From: Desulfobulbus sp.
GTDB taxonomy: Bacteria; Desulfobacterota; Desulfobulbia; Desulfobulbales; Desulfobulbaceae
Reading direction: 5' to 3'
Assembly: GCA_009780825.1 (NCBI GenBank)
Contig: WQZH01000001.1
Span: forward strand, 124,001-188,000
Length of the DNA stretch: 64,000 nucleotides
In this document: positions 9,180 through 17,793 of the stretch, piece after piece
Layout: every line of letters starts with the position of its first letter
Position numbering within the stretch: position 1 is the first letter of the stretch
The notes under the pieces: model-generated
What the model saw: only the letters and a program-made list of their open reading frames with translations
What the model was told of the DNA's origin: nothing
Databases searched by the model: none
Made by a program: the position numbers and the translations under genes

Positions 9180-10919
9180 TCATGCCAAGGTGCGGTCGTA
9201 CAGTTTGCCCACGCCGTACTCCTTCCGGCGCTGGAATTTTTCGTAGGCAGGGCCGATCAACTGCATTTCCGGATACTGCTTCTGTATCTGGATGGCGATC
9301 TCCATCTCCTTGGTGCAACCGGTGGAGTAGGTGGCATCTTTGCCGGTCCATTCCGGCGGCACCTTTTTATCCACCAGTTCGAAAGATTTGACAATGTCGT
9401 CGACACTCTGGAACCGCCAGATGTCGATATTGCCCGACCGCTGGAAGATCTCCCACATGTACATGATGTCATCGGCGTCCATACCCTCGACAAAATGCTC
9501 TCCCGGATTGATGATGACCACGTCGTGGAGCGAGGAGCGCAGGTATTCGACAAAGACTCCCAAGATCTCCTTGGCGATGGTGAGTTGACCGGGGATCGAA
9601 CCGACGATGGCCGAATAGAACATGATTTTCTTTCCCCTGGCCTTTTCCTGTTCAACCATGTCGATCAATTCCTGGGCCATATGCCGCAGCTCGGCGCGGG
9701 AGAAACGAACCGCCTTGGGATGGCGGAGCTTGAGCAGGATATCGACCTCGCCGTCGTCGGATGGAATGATGGAGACGATATCGCGGGTGAATTGAAAATG
9801 GTTGGAGATATTCTCACGGCCGCCCGGATTGCGGTAGACCACCAGATCGGCCTCCTTGAAGGCCCGGGCATAGGTGACCGATGTCAGCAGCGGGTTGAAG
9901 GGTTCGCGGGTGCCGTCAGAGATGGCCAGAAACCGGTTGTCGCTGTCGAGATGGCGCAGCAGTTCGTTTTTAGAAATTTTAGGATCACCAATAATGCGGG
10001 CATCCTCGATCAATTCGTCCAAGGTCGGGTCTTCGAGCAGATCGACAAAGGAAACCCGGTGATAGTAAAAATCCTGTTTGACTGCCAGGATGACCTTGAT
10101 GCCGATTTTCATGAAAATGCGAAGAATAGCCAGATCAAAGACGATCTCGCCCGAGCGTCCACCCACCCAGAGGACACATGGCCGCCGCCGGCCGGCGATT
10201 ACATCCCGCAGCCAGTTGCAGAGCCATTGCCACTCCGGAGTCTCCAGCGGCTTGTTCATCACCTGGCGAATGGTGTCGATATCCGGGGGCTGTTCCTGCC
10301 TCCAGATGGACCGCATCGAACTGAGCCGAAACAACCGGCGCAGCCGCAGCAAGTGCAGTTGCAGGTCAATATCGGTCAAGGTGGTCTCACTTGTAATGTC
10401 GAGACCTTCCGGCGAATTGAAGGTCTGCTCGAAGGCTTCCGACCGGAGAAAGGCGGCCACCCGTCTGTTTTCCATCTCCCGTTCTACCGCCAGCGGCCGG
10501 CTGATCTCGCTGATGGTGGTGAAAATGCTCAGCAGCCGTTTTTCGATCCGTCCCGGCAACTGGATCTTATACATGGTTTCGTGGTTGAACTTGATGGTCA
10601 GCAGGCTCAAAAGATACCGCTGCTTGTAAGGATCGGTGATGGTCTCAAGCACCAGCTTTTCCAAGCGGGTCCAGATGCCGATATAGGCCGAGGTCAGCAC
10701 CGTGTCCGCCCGTTTCTCGATGATGGCGTGGAAGAGCTCATCTGAGCAGGGATAATAGATCTGCTCGTCCTCAAGTTGGACGATAAATTTGAGCTGCTCC
10801 GGCGAGGCGACTTCGTCGGGGAAGGTTTCGTAGGCCAGATGGTTTTCGGTGAAAAAATTCGTCAGCCAGGCATCCCGGTCTGGGTCCTGACCCTTGATGT
10901 AACGGGCGTTCTCTTCCAC
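9180..10919 (-). CDS. DUF89/ARMT1-like domain protein
   Basis: GTG at 10919 is chosen because AAGGAG lies eight bases upstream, giving 579 residues; the longer reading from 11159 has an implausible N-terminus. The first 250 residues are helical with no motif I know. A central segment, VLWVGGRSGEIVFDLAIL followed by GIKVILAVKQ and EADLVVYRNPGGRENI, resembles the core of the DUF89/ARMT1 metal-dependent phosphatase fold (canonical DNAGEIVFD). Here the Asp-Asn pair is replaced by GGRSGE. The C-terminal 150 residues contain NPGEHFVEGMDADDIMYMWEIF. Function is unknown. Placement before cobT hints at, but does not prove, a cobamide or nucleotide link. Confidence 0.6.
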   Translation of the reverse strand: MEENARYIKGQDPDRDAWLTNFFTENHLAYETFPDEVASPEQLKFIVQLEDEQIYYPCSDELFHAIIEKRADTVLTSAYIGIWTRLEKLVLETITDPYKQRYLLSLLTIKFNHETMYKIQLPGRIEKRLLSIFTTISEISRPLAVEREMENRRVAAFLRSEAFEQTFNSPEGLDITSETTLTDIDLQLHLLRLRRLFRLSSMRSIWRQEQPPDIDTIRQVMNKPLETPEWQWLCNWLRDVIAGRRRPCVLWVGGRSGEIVFDLAILRIFMKIGIKVILAVKQDFYYHRVSFVDLLEDPTLDELIEDARIIGDPKISKNELLRHLDSDNRFLAISDGTREPFNPLLTSVTYARAFKEADLVVYRNPGGRENISNHFQFTRDIVSIIPSDDGEVDILLKLRHPKAVRFSRAELRHMAQELIDMVEQEKARGKKIMFYSAIVGSIPGQLTIAKEILGVFVEYLRSSLHDVVIINPGEHFVEGMDADDIMYMWEIFQRSGNIDIWRFQSVDDIVKSFELVDKKVPPEWTGKDATYSTGCTKEMEIAIQIQKQYPEMQLIGPAYEKFQRRKEYGVGKLYDRTLA

Positions 10920-11314
10920 GGTCGTTTCTCCTTGATGCAGCGGCATCGCGCGACAAAGCCCCGCCAGATATGTCGTTGCCAGGAACCCGGCGGCACTTGT
11001 TCCCTTCTCCGGAATGCTCCGCCACACACCAATGACACCCACTGGTTGCTGTGGATTTTTGCAGGTTCCTCCTCTTTGCCTGCGCTGGCAAGCGGCTTCC
11101 GTTATACCTGCGGAATTGGAAAATGTCCAACTCTGTTGTACCGGTTGCCGCGGCACCATACAACCTCCGCAGTGTCGGCTGACACATCACCAATGACCCC
11201 AAACGGGGCAGCGGTCTACCCCCCTTTTTCCGGTACGGCGGCCTTGCCGTCAACAGGCGGAGAGAGCCGCCAGTCGAGGCAAACCTGACCCCGCCTCGCA
11301 ATCAGGCCTGTTAA
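10920..11314. other. Divergent intergenic region, DUF89-like gene/PilZ gene
   Basis: No gene that I can support. A short inverted repeat GTGTC/GACAC with a 4-base loop lies at 11172-11185 and could be an operator. No riboswitch or terminator was recognised. Confidence 0.35.
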
Positions 11315-11884
11315 TTGCATGAACGGAGCATGCAATCTTATAATCTCCTTGAAAAAAATACGCAGAAAGATGGGAAAGCAAACACCGGGCCGGATTCTGT
11401 CTGTTCCTACTGGGAGCCGGAAACCCGCTCCTGCCTGCTGGTCAGAGACGGGATTTTTCTCCCCGTTGGCACCCAGATAAGCACCTATTGCCTGACAAGC
11501 CAGTACACGATCTGCCACCAGTTCGAGCAACTGGCCATCCGGGACAGTCGGGACAAACAAGCCGATGCGGACAACCGCCGCCGCTCCATCCGGATTCCCT
11601 GTCATCATGTCTTCCGTTTTTCTGAAATGACCGGCAGCGATCAACTCCCTTCCATCCGGGAAGACGACGCCTGGACCGTGGATCTCAGCGCCCACGGCGT
11701 CTGTTTCGCAACCCGGCAGATGATTCCTCTTGAAACTGTACTCCAATTCGAGGTGTGCAGGGGCTCCGGCAAGGAATCCATCTTGGGCACCGGCCAGGTA
11801 ATATGGTCAAAGCCCATTGAGAACAGCCCCCTCTTTCATTCCGCAATCGCCTTTACCAGACAGCCTTCTCCCCTGCATTCCTGA
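11315..11884 (+). CDS. PilZ-domain protein with N-terminal cysteine-rich segment
   Basis: Up to 189 residues, from TTG at 11315 or ATG at 11330. The C-terminal half is a PilZ domain, a c-di-GMP receptor: RRRSIR gives the RxxxR arginines and DLSAHG the D/NxSxxG motif, followed by beta-strands ending GTGQVIWSKP and AIAFT. The first 70 residues contain four spaced cysteines (CSYWEPETRSC and YCLTSQYTIC), suggesting a small metal-binding or disulfide module fused to PilZ. It is a lone gene divergent from the DUF89-like gene. The output it controls cannot be read from the context. Confidence 0.75.
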   Translation: MHERSMQSYNLLEKNTQKDGKANTGPDSVCSYWEPETRSCLLVRDGIFLPVGTQISTYCLTSQYTICHQFEQLAIRDSRDKQADADNRRRSIRIPCHHVFRFSEMTGSDQLPSIREDDAWTVDLSAHGVCFATRQMIPLETVLQFEVCRGSGKESILGTGQVIWSKPIENSPLFHSAIAFTRQPSPLHS

Positions 11885-12919
11885 TTTCCGCCTGCCGTCC
11901 CCCCGATCCGCCCTGATCTTCTTCGCTTCTTCCGTGGATTGTCCTCACTTTTTCCGCCGTTGTGAACGCGATCACCCTGCCCGGCTGCTATTTTCCAGAA
12001 AAACGGAAGCGATTTTTCCGGGTAACCCATTGAAACGACAGCAATAAAAAAGAAATTTCCACCATATTTCGCCTCAAAAACCCGATCATGTGGCGAGTGA
12101 TGCCATTGTCTGCCTGGTGACAATGGTGACAAAAAAGGGCACAGGCGACAAAATAGGCTACTTCGCGGGCAACTGGCCATCTTTCGGCGTACATCCCATG
12201 GCAGCAGGCAATACGTTCTCCTCCGGCGGGCTCAACTGTCTCCATTTTTACCCACGATTGCGCGCTGCCCATTATCATTTTCCGGAATACCGAAACAGAG
12301 CGGCAACAGTAACCCATTGAAAGTACAAAGATAACAAGGCAATACTTTCATATTTTCTCACAGAAAACCAGATTTCCTCCTGCTCTCCCGCTCACACCAC
12401 CCGCGCCAGCGATGGGCTGAACCAAGGCCAGAACAACCAGTCGTTATGTCAGCGATTAAATTTTTTCCAGTAAGATCCAAACGATATCAATGGACACGAC
12501 AATATTGCCGCCACCAATCCGGCGTTGGCTCCGATATGCCCCATCCCGCATTGATATTATTTATCCGAAATTCCGGAACAAATTTTCATAAATAACATAT
12601 TGATATTACACATATAAAATAGAAATTTCCGTTTTTCTATCTCGCGGCAAGAAACCGAAGGTGTATTCTTCTGGCAAATTATGTCCAAACCGACGCAATA
12701 AAGGGTCTCGATGGACAAAAACACGATTGAGCTGCCGAAAATCAGCGATTAGTTTCCCTATCAATTACTTGATATAAAACGATATTTTTCACAATCTCCC
12801 CATAAGCCGCAAAACTATCCAACGAATTGGCACGGAAGATGAATAAAGATTGGCAACGAAACAGATAGTTCAAATGCGTTTCTTACTTTCGCCATAAATC
12901 CTTAAAGGAGGAAAAAATC
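11885..12919. other. 1-kb AT-rich non-coding stretch upstream of PEP-CTERM gene
   Basis: No credible gene on either strand. Three loosely similar AT-rich blocks occur near 11990-12070, 12275-12360 and 12570-12680. The first two share an exact 14-base repeat, GTAACCCATTGAAA, at 12022-12035 and 12309-12322. An inverted repeat TTATTTAT/ATAAATAA flanks CCGAAATTCCGG at 12557-12595. A weak -24-like element, TGGCAC at 12828-12833, lies before the PEP-CTERM gene but lacks the -12 GC. The region may hold upstream activation sites or decayed copies of a regulatory region. Confidence 0.45.
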
Positions 12920-13591
12920 ATGAAGAAGCAATTGTTGAAAGGTGCGTTGGCTGCAGTAGCTACGGTTGGCTTGCTGGCTGGAAGTGCAATGGCAGCCACA
13001 TTGGATTTTAGCGTTGTCGGCACATGGTCCGTTGTGACTGGTGCCGGCGGCAACAATACTCTTTCATTGACAGATGGTTTGATTTTGAACACTAATCCTC
13101 CAGGTGACTCGGCCAAATTCGACACCATAGGAAATTTGTCTTTTAACTACAACATCAATACTATCTCGTCGCAAGGCGTCGTAACATTTGATCCAGGATT
13201 CTATGCCAATGGTTTTCAGATTTATGATAATGGTGCTCTAATATTGACCGCCGATTTAACAATGGCTAGCATGCAAATAAATGACTCCACGGCATCGCTA
13301 CCGGGTACGATTTTTACAATGAACCTCTCGAATATTGCGGGCACCAGCAATTACGATGGGACGTCTTCTGTTCTAAACGCTTTGATAGATAACAATATAG
13401 GTGGTCTTTTATTGACTCTCCAGTTTGCTGATACCTCCATAAGCGATGCTATTATTAATGGTTATGATAATGGTACCTACTCGGGAACAGGCAAACCCGG
13501 CTCACCCGTTCCTGAACCGGCAACCATGATGCTGTTCGGTACCGGCCTGCTTGGCTTGGCTGGTGTAGCCCGCCGGAAAAGCTCCAAGTGA
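12920..13591 (+). CDS. PEP-CTERM sorting-domain exported protein
   Basis: A 223-residue secreted protein. The signal peptide (MKKQLLKGALAAVATVGLL, cleavage after SAMA) is preceded by a strong AAAGGAGG ribosome-binding site. The mature region is rich in Asn, Ser, Thr and Gly, as in surface or matrix proteins. The C-terminus is a textbook PEP-CTERM signal: VPEPAT, a hydrophobic helix, then ARRKSSK, recognised by exosortase. The gene is visibly AT-richer than its neighbours. No exosortase is nearby; a CPBP protein at 61592-62278 may belong to the same pathway. Its physical role is unknown. Confidence 0.92.
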   Translation: MKKQLLKGALAAVATVGLLAGSAMAATLDFSVVGTWSVVTGAGGNNTLSLTDGLILNTNPPGDSAKFDTIGNLSFNYNINTISSQGVVTFDPGFYANGFQIYDNGALILTADLTMASMQINDSTASLPGTIFTMNLSNIAGTSNYDGTSSVLNALIDNNIGGLLLTLQFADTSISDAIINGYDNGTYSGTGKPGSPVPEPATMMLFGTGLLGLAGVARRKSSK

Positions 13592-13622
13592 GCTAGAGCC
13601 TGAACCAACCACTGAACCAACC

Positions 13623-13655
13623 AGCCCGGCAGATTTCTGCCGGGCTTTCTTTTTT
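13623..13655 (+). terminator. Rho-independent terminator after the PEP-CTERM gene
   Basis: Inverted repeat AGCCCGGCAGA/TCTGCCGGGCT (13623-13633 and 13636-13646) is followed by a T-rich run to 13655. It lies 32 bases after the stop codon. Confidence 0.9.
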
Positions 13656-13660
13656 CAACT

Positions 13661-13838
13661 ATTAATGAGTACGTTATTCACCGAACACTGACCAGAGTTT
13701 TTTCTGTCATTTCGACGAGCACAGCGAGGAGAAATCTATAAATATCTCCGTGAGTTCTCGCGCAAGCCCATGGAGATTTCTCTCTGGTCGAAATGACGAA
13801 ACAAGGATTGTTGTTCGGTGATTAATGACCGTATTAAT
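13661..13838. repeat. 178-bp nested palindromic repeat (MITE/REP-like)
   Basis: Terminal inverted repeats of about 27 bases (13661-13687 and 13812-13838, 21 of 27 positions matching, ending in TCACCGAACA/TGTTCGGTGA) enclose a second inverted pair GTCATTTCGAC/GTCGAAATGAC (13706-13716, 13787-13797) and a third, AGAAATCT/AGATTTCT. The TCATTTCGAC...GAGAAATCT type is a dispersed non-coding repeat I know from several bacterial genomes. It encodes no protein and could fold into one long hairpin. Confidence 0.65.
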
Positions 13839-14551
13839 AAAACAAGCAAACGGTTCTTCCAGACGTCCTCAATTTCCCCTTTTCGAAAAAAGCAAAAAAG
13901 CTGGTGCGCAACCCACTTCCTTCCGCATAACCTGCTCAACCGTCACTGTGCTGCTTCTCGAAAACGGATTCCGCTTTTCCTCCTGTTTTCTCTGCATCCA
14001 ATTCTGTAACCTGAATGCGGCTCTTGCTGAGCAATGGACCGAGAAGGCGCCGCTTACCTTACCGGGCATCCATCAAACAGATGCAAGCAGCATGGTCGCA
14101 GCCCCTACCCCGGCAGGAACAGCATGGCGGGCGGCAAAGCAGACAGAATCCGATACCATTGCGGGCCAGCCAGATCACTAAGACCAGTCCAGGTGCTGGC
14201 AAAGACGACCAACAAGAACAGCCTGGGAAACCGCATCAAGGTCGGAGAGATCGTGCTGTCATCGGTGGTGGGTTCGGCACATCGGCCAGGTCGTACAGAA
14301 ACGGTGCCTCAACGCTTTTTTTCCATAAAACTGTGCACAGGTCGTATCCGGCGCACCACGTCCCCGGTCATCATCTTCCCCTGACAGTCACTCTGTCCTG
14401 ACCGGAACGGTTACGGAGCCGCGTGGCCCTCCGGCCAATCGCCACCGTGCGCAACTTACCGGAGCCAAACCGATTTTTCCTCTGTTCAATCGCCAGCCGG
14501 CATGCTACAAAGAGCTACCTGATCTCCGTAACGACTTTCCACCTCACCGGC
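13839..14551. other. Non-coding region before cdaA
   Basis: Open readings here have no recognisable domain, poor ribosome-binding sites and gene-unlike composition, so I call none. No RNA gene was recognised. The region presumably contains the promoter of cdaA-cdaR-glmM. A reading that starts at 14423 joins cdaA in frame, but its first 43 codons look non-coding. Confidence 0.45.
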
Positions 14552-15361
14552 ATGATCGACGCGATCCACTCCATCCGACTGCTGGATATCCTCGATATCC
14601 TTATTGTCTCAATCATCATCTACCGGACCATGCTGCTCATCCGCGGCACCAGGGCCGTGCAGATGCTGATCGCCATTGCCCTGATTATTGTCATCTATAT
14701 CCTGGCGGGCAAATTCGAACTGCAGACCCTGCATTGGCTGCTCAAGGCCTTCCTCGGTTCGATCCTGCTGGTACTCGTCATTCTCTTCCAGGCCGATATC
14801 CGCCGTGTCCTCACCCAGATGGGCAAAACGCCGTTTCGCAAAGCTTCCGATACGGCTGAGAAGGATATCGAGGAAATTGTCCACGCCGCCACCTACATGG
14901 CCAAGCGAAGGATCGGCGCGCTCATCGTCATCGAACGTGACACCGGCCTGCGCGACCTGGTCGCCACCGGCCACCGTCTCGACGCCCGCCTGCGATACGG
15001 GTTGCTGGTGGCCATCTTTCTCCCCGCCTCTCCCATGCACGACGGCGGCGTGGTCATTCACAAAGGGCGTATCCATTCCTCCGGCTGCCTGCTCCCCCTG
15101 TCACAGAGCCAACGCATCGACAAACGCTACGGTACCCGCCACCGCGCCGCCCTCGGCCTGTCTGAAGAGACCGACTCCATCATCATCGTGGTTTCCGAGG
15201 AAACCCAAGAAATATCCCTGGTGCAGCACGGCCGGATCACCCCTTTTCATGACGACAAGTCATTGACCGCCACCCTCAAGACATTGCTGAATCCAAGCGC
15301 TGCCCCCGGCTATTGGATTTCCTGGCTGGCCCAATTGCGCAACCATGACCAGAAAGCCTGA
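14552..15361 (+). CDS. cdaA: Diadenylate cyclase CdaA
   Basis: A 269-residue membrane enzyme making c-di-AMP from two ATP. Three hydrophobic helices (about residues 9-29, 36-52 and 66-80) precede the DAC domain. Catalytic signatures are PMHDGGVVIHKGRI (residues 161-174) and YGTRHRAALGLSEETD (203-218). The usual DGA triad reads DGG here (164-166); RHR is intact. ATG at 14552 gives normal CdaA length. The 3' end overlaps cdaR by 17 bases, with glmM next: the cdaA-cdaR-glmM arrangement best known from Firmicutes, linking c-di-AMP to cell-wall precursor supply. Confidence 0.93.
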   Translation: MIDAIHSIRLLDILDILIVSIIIYRTMLLIRGTRAVQMLIAIALIIVIYILAGKFELQTLHWLLKAFLGSILLVLVILFQADIRRVLTQMGKTPFRKASDTAEKDIEEIVHAATYMAKRRIGALIVIERDTGLRDLVATGHRLDARLRYGLLVAIFLPASPMHDGGVVIHKGRIHSSGCLLPLSQSQRIDKRYGTRHRAALGLSEETDSIIIVVSEETQEISLVQHGRITPFHDDKSLTATLKTLLNPSAAPGYWISWLAQLRNHDQKA

Positions 15362-16280
15362 TCTCTCACTTTTCACCAAACACTGGCTGCTCAAGCTGCT
15401 GTCCCTGCTCATCAGCGCCGGTCTCTGGTATTTCGTCGTTGCCGAAGACCGCCTGGACCTGACCGTCACCATCCCTCTTGAGCTGCGCAATCTTCCGGCA
15501 AATTTTATCATCGGCAATCGGTACAAAAAGGACATCGAGGTGGTGGTCAGCGGTCCACGTCGACTGATTCAGGAGATGCGACAGCAAAATATTTCCCGTC
15601 CCGTCGACTTGAGCAAGGCCGAACCCGGATCGCTGGTGGTGGAAAACGACGCGGACTCCATCCCCTTGCCACACGGCGTTACCGTGCAACGGGTGCAACC
15701 GGCCAGCATCACCCTGCTCATCGATCGGCTGGCCCGCAAAGAGTTCCCCCTTGTTCCGATCACCGCAGGCAAACCGGTGGCCGGCCTCGTTCTTGACAGC
15801 GTGACCCTCAAGCCGCCGCGCATTACCGTAACCGGCCCCCAAACCGTTCTGGAAAAGGAAGACATGCTGAACACCTCGGTGATCAATTTGGAAGGAATCG
15901 CCAGCTCCACCACCGTTCAGGTGCGTCTCAACCTCAACGAAGCCCTGCTCAACCTGATCGGCGAGACCGTGATCGAGGCCAATATCGTGCTCAAGGACAA
16001 CATGCTGAAGAAGATCGTGCGCGGCATCCCGGTCTATGCCGGGGAGAACGGTCCGCCGGTGAAATGTTCTCCAGCCACCGTGGCAGTCGAGGCGGATATC
16101 CCGGAACGGCTTGTCCATGGCACTCCGGAATTGTTCGTGCTATTCAGGGCCTCAGCCGAAATACCCCCAAACAGGAGCAACGACGAGGCCTCGGTACAGG
16201 TTCACGGCATCAGTCTGCCGGACCACAGTCCCATCGCCATCCACTCCGTCACCCCAAGCAAGGTGCGGATCTTGCCCTGA
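15345..16280 (+). CDS. cdaR: CdaR-like YbbR-domain protein
   Basis: A 311-residue protein with one N-terminal membrane helix ([19 protein letters not shown], about residues 14-32) followed by extracytoplasmic YbbR repeats: [31 protein letters not shown] and [13 protein letters not shown]. CdaR binds CdaA and modulates c-di-AMP synthesis in Gram-positives. It overlaps cdaA by 17 bases and precedes glmM by 70 bases, consistent with that role. Confidence 0.88.
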   Translation: MTRKPDLSLFTKHWLLKLLSLLISAGLWYFVVAEDRLDLTVTIPLELRNLPANFIIGNRYKKDIEVVVSGPRRLIQEMRQQNISRPVDLSKAEPGSLVVENDADSIPLPHGVTVQRVQPASITLLIDRLARKEFPLVPITAGKPVAGLVLDSVTLKPPRITVTGPQTVLEKEDMLNTSVINLEGIASSTTVQVRLNLNEALLNLIGETVIEANIVLKDNMLKKIVRGIPVYAGENGPPVKCSPATVAVEADIPERLVHGTPELFVLFRASAEIPPNRSNDEASVQVHGISLPDHSPIAIHSVTPSKVRILP

Positions 16281-16350
16281 GTATGCGACTTTTTTTCTTT
16301 GTCTGCCCCCAATATTTCTTTTCTCCTCTCAACCGAAACAGGATCGCCCC

Positions 16351-17703
16351 ATGAAAAAACTCTTCGGAACCGACGGTGTGCGCGGCGTGGCCAATGTCTA
16401 TCCCATGACCACGGAGATCGCCATGCAGATCGGCCGGGCCATCGCCTTCATCGTCAAGAACAAGGTCAAGGGCAACACCATCGTCATTGGCAAGGACACT
16501 CGCCTTTCCGGCTACATGATCGAGAATTCCCTGGCTGCGGGCATCTGTTCCATGGGAGTCAATGTGCAGGTGGTCGGCCCACTGCCCACACCGGGCATCG
16601 CCTTCATCACGACCTCGATGCGGGCCGACGCCGGCGTGGTCATCTCGGCTTCACACAATCCCTTCCAGGATAACGGGATCAAAATCTTCTCCGCCGATGG
16701 CTTCAAATTGCCCGACGAATTGGAGGCCGACATCGAGGATCTGATCTTCTCGCAGAAAATGGCCGCGCTCCGGCCGGTGGCCGACGAGGTCGGCAAAGCC
16801 TCTCGGATCGAGGATGCCGCCGGCCGCTACATCGTCTACCTGAAAAACACCTTTCCCAAAGACTACGTGCTCGACGATTTCCATGTCGTCCTTGACTGCG
16901 CCCATGGCGCCACCTACAAGGTCGCACCTCACGTTTTCTCCGAGCTGGGCGCCAAAGTGACCACCATCGGCATCGAGCCGGACGGCAAGAACATCAACCA
17001 CGAATGCGGTGCCTTGCATCCGGAGTTGATGGCCGCCAAGGTCAAGCAGGTGGGAGCCGACATCGGCCTGGCTCTGGATGGCGACGGCGACCGGCTGATC
17101 GTCTGTGACGAGCATGGCAACATCGTCGACGGCGACCATATCATGGCCATCTGCGCCAGCGAGCTGATGCACCGCCGCAAGCTGAAGAAAAAAACCCTGG
17201 TCGCCACGGTGATGAGCAACATGGGCCTGGAGCAGGCCATGGCCTCCATGGGCGGTCAAATGGTGCGCACCCAGGTCGGTGACCGTTACGTGGTCGAGAC
17301 CATGCGGGCCAAGGGCTACAACTTCGGAGGCGAACAATCGGGCCACCTGGTCTTCCTCGATCACAACACCACCGGCGACGGCACCCTGGCAGCGCTACAG
17401 CTGCTGGCCATCATGATCAAGAAGAACAAACCCCTCTCCGAACTGGCCACCATCATGTCTACCTTCCCCCAGGTGCTGAAAAATGTACGCATGGCCTCGA
17501 AAATCGCGCCGGAGCATATTCCCGGTTTTTCCGAGGCGCTGACCAAGGCGGAACGGCGATTGGGCGACCGTGGGCGCGTCCTGGTGCGGGCCTCGGGGAC
17601 TGAGCCGGTAATCCGGGTGATGACCGAGGGCGAGGACGAGCAGGAGATCACCGCCATTGCCCACGACCTGTGCGAAATCATCCGCAAGGCAGACCGGGGA
17701 TAG
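16351..17703 (+). CDS. glmM: Phosphoglucosamine mutase
   Basis: A 450-residue enzyme converting glucosamine-6-phosphate to glucosamine-1-phosphate for UDP-GlcNAc synthesis. It begins [12 protein letters not shown]. The phosphoserine is S101 in ISASHNP, the metal loop is LDGDGDRLI, the sugar loop GGEQSGH, and the phosphate-binding loop [12 protein letters not shown] lies near the C-terminus. ATG at 16351 is chosen from the canonical N-terminus. It is the third gene of the cda operon; in Firmicutes CdaA, CdaR and GlmM interact physically. Confidence 0.97.
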   Translation: MKKLFGTDGVRGVANVYPMTTEIAMQIGRAIAFIVKNKVKGNTIVIGKDTRLSGYMIENSLAAGICSMGVNVQVVGPLPTPGIAFITTSMRADAGVVISASHNPFQDNGIKIFSADGFKLPDELEADIEDLIFSQKMAALRPVADEVGKASRIEDAAGRYIVYLKNTFPKDYVLDDFHVVLDCAHGATYKVAPHVFSELGAKVTTIGIEPDGKNINHECGALHPELMAAKVKQVGADIGLALDGDGDRLIVCDEHGNIVDGDHIMAICASELMHRRKLKKKTLVATVMSNMGLEQAMASMGGQMVRTQVGDRYVVETMRAKGYNFGGEQSGHLVFLDHNTTGDGTLAALQLLAIMIKKNKPLSELATIMSTFPQVLKNVRMASKIAPEHIPGFSEALTKAERRLGDRGRVLVRASGTEPVIRVMTEGEDEQEITAIAHDLCEIIRKADRG

Positions 17704-17721
17704 TGACAAAACAGAGGGAAA

Positions 17722-17775
17722 CACAAAAAACAACCAAGCCGTCTTCTGCGCGACCGCGCGGAGACGGCTTGGTTG
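17722..17775 (-). terminator. Terminator of the class I aminotransferase gene (convergent with glmM)
   Basis: A perfect 14-base inverted repeat (17731-17744 and 17762-17775, arm CAACCAAGCCGTCT) with a GC-rich loop is followed, on the minus strand, by a T-rich run opposite 17722-17730. It ends transcription from the aminotransferase gene and may also block read-through from glmM. Confidence 0.85.
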
Positions 17776-17793
17776 CGAACAATCCGCCAGAGT

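Noticed and set aside
9150..10745. 531-codon plus-strand open reading
   Set aside because: Antisense of the DUF89-like gene, whose own start has a good ribosome-binding site and protein-like sequence.
12670..12745. c-di-GMP (GEMM) riboswitch-like fragments (GGCAAA, GACGCAA, TGCC)
   Set aside because: The internal stems and the GNRA-type loop required for GEMM do not form, and the element is far from the gene.
13825..14401. Several overlapping plus-strand open readings before cdaA
   Set aside because: No domain, no plausible ribosome-binding site and composition unlike genes; left as non-coding.
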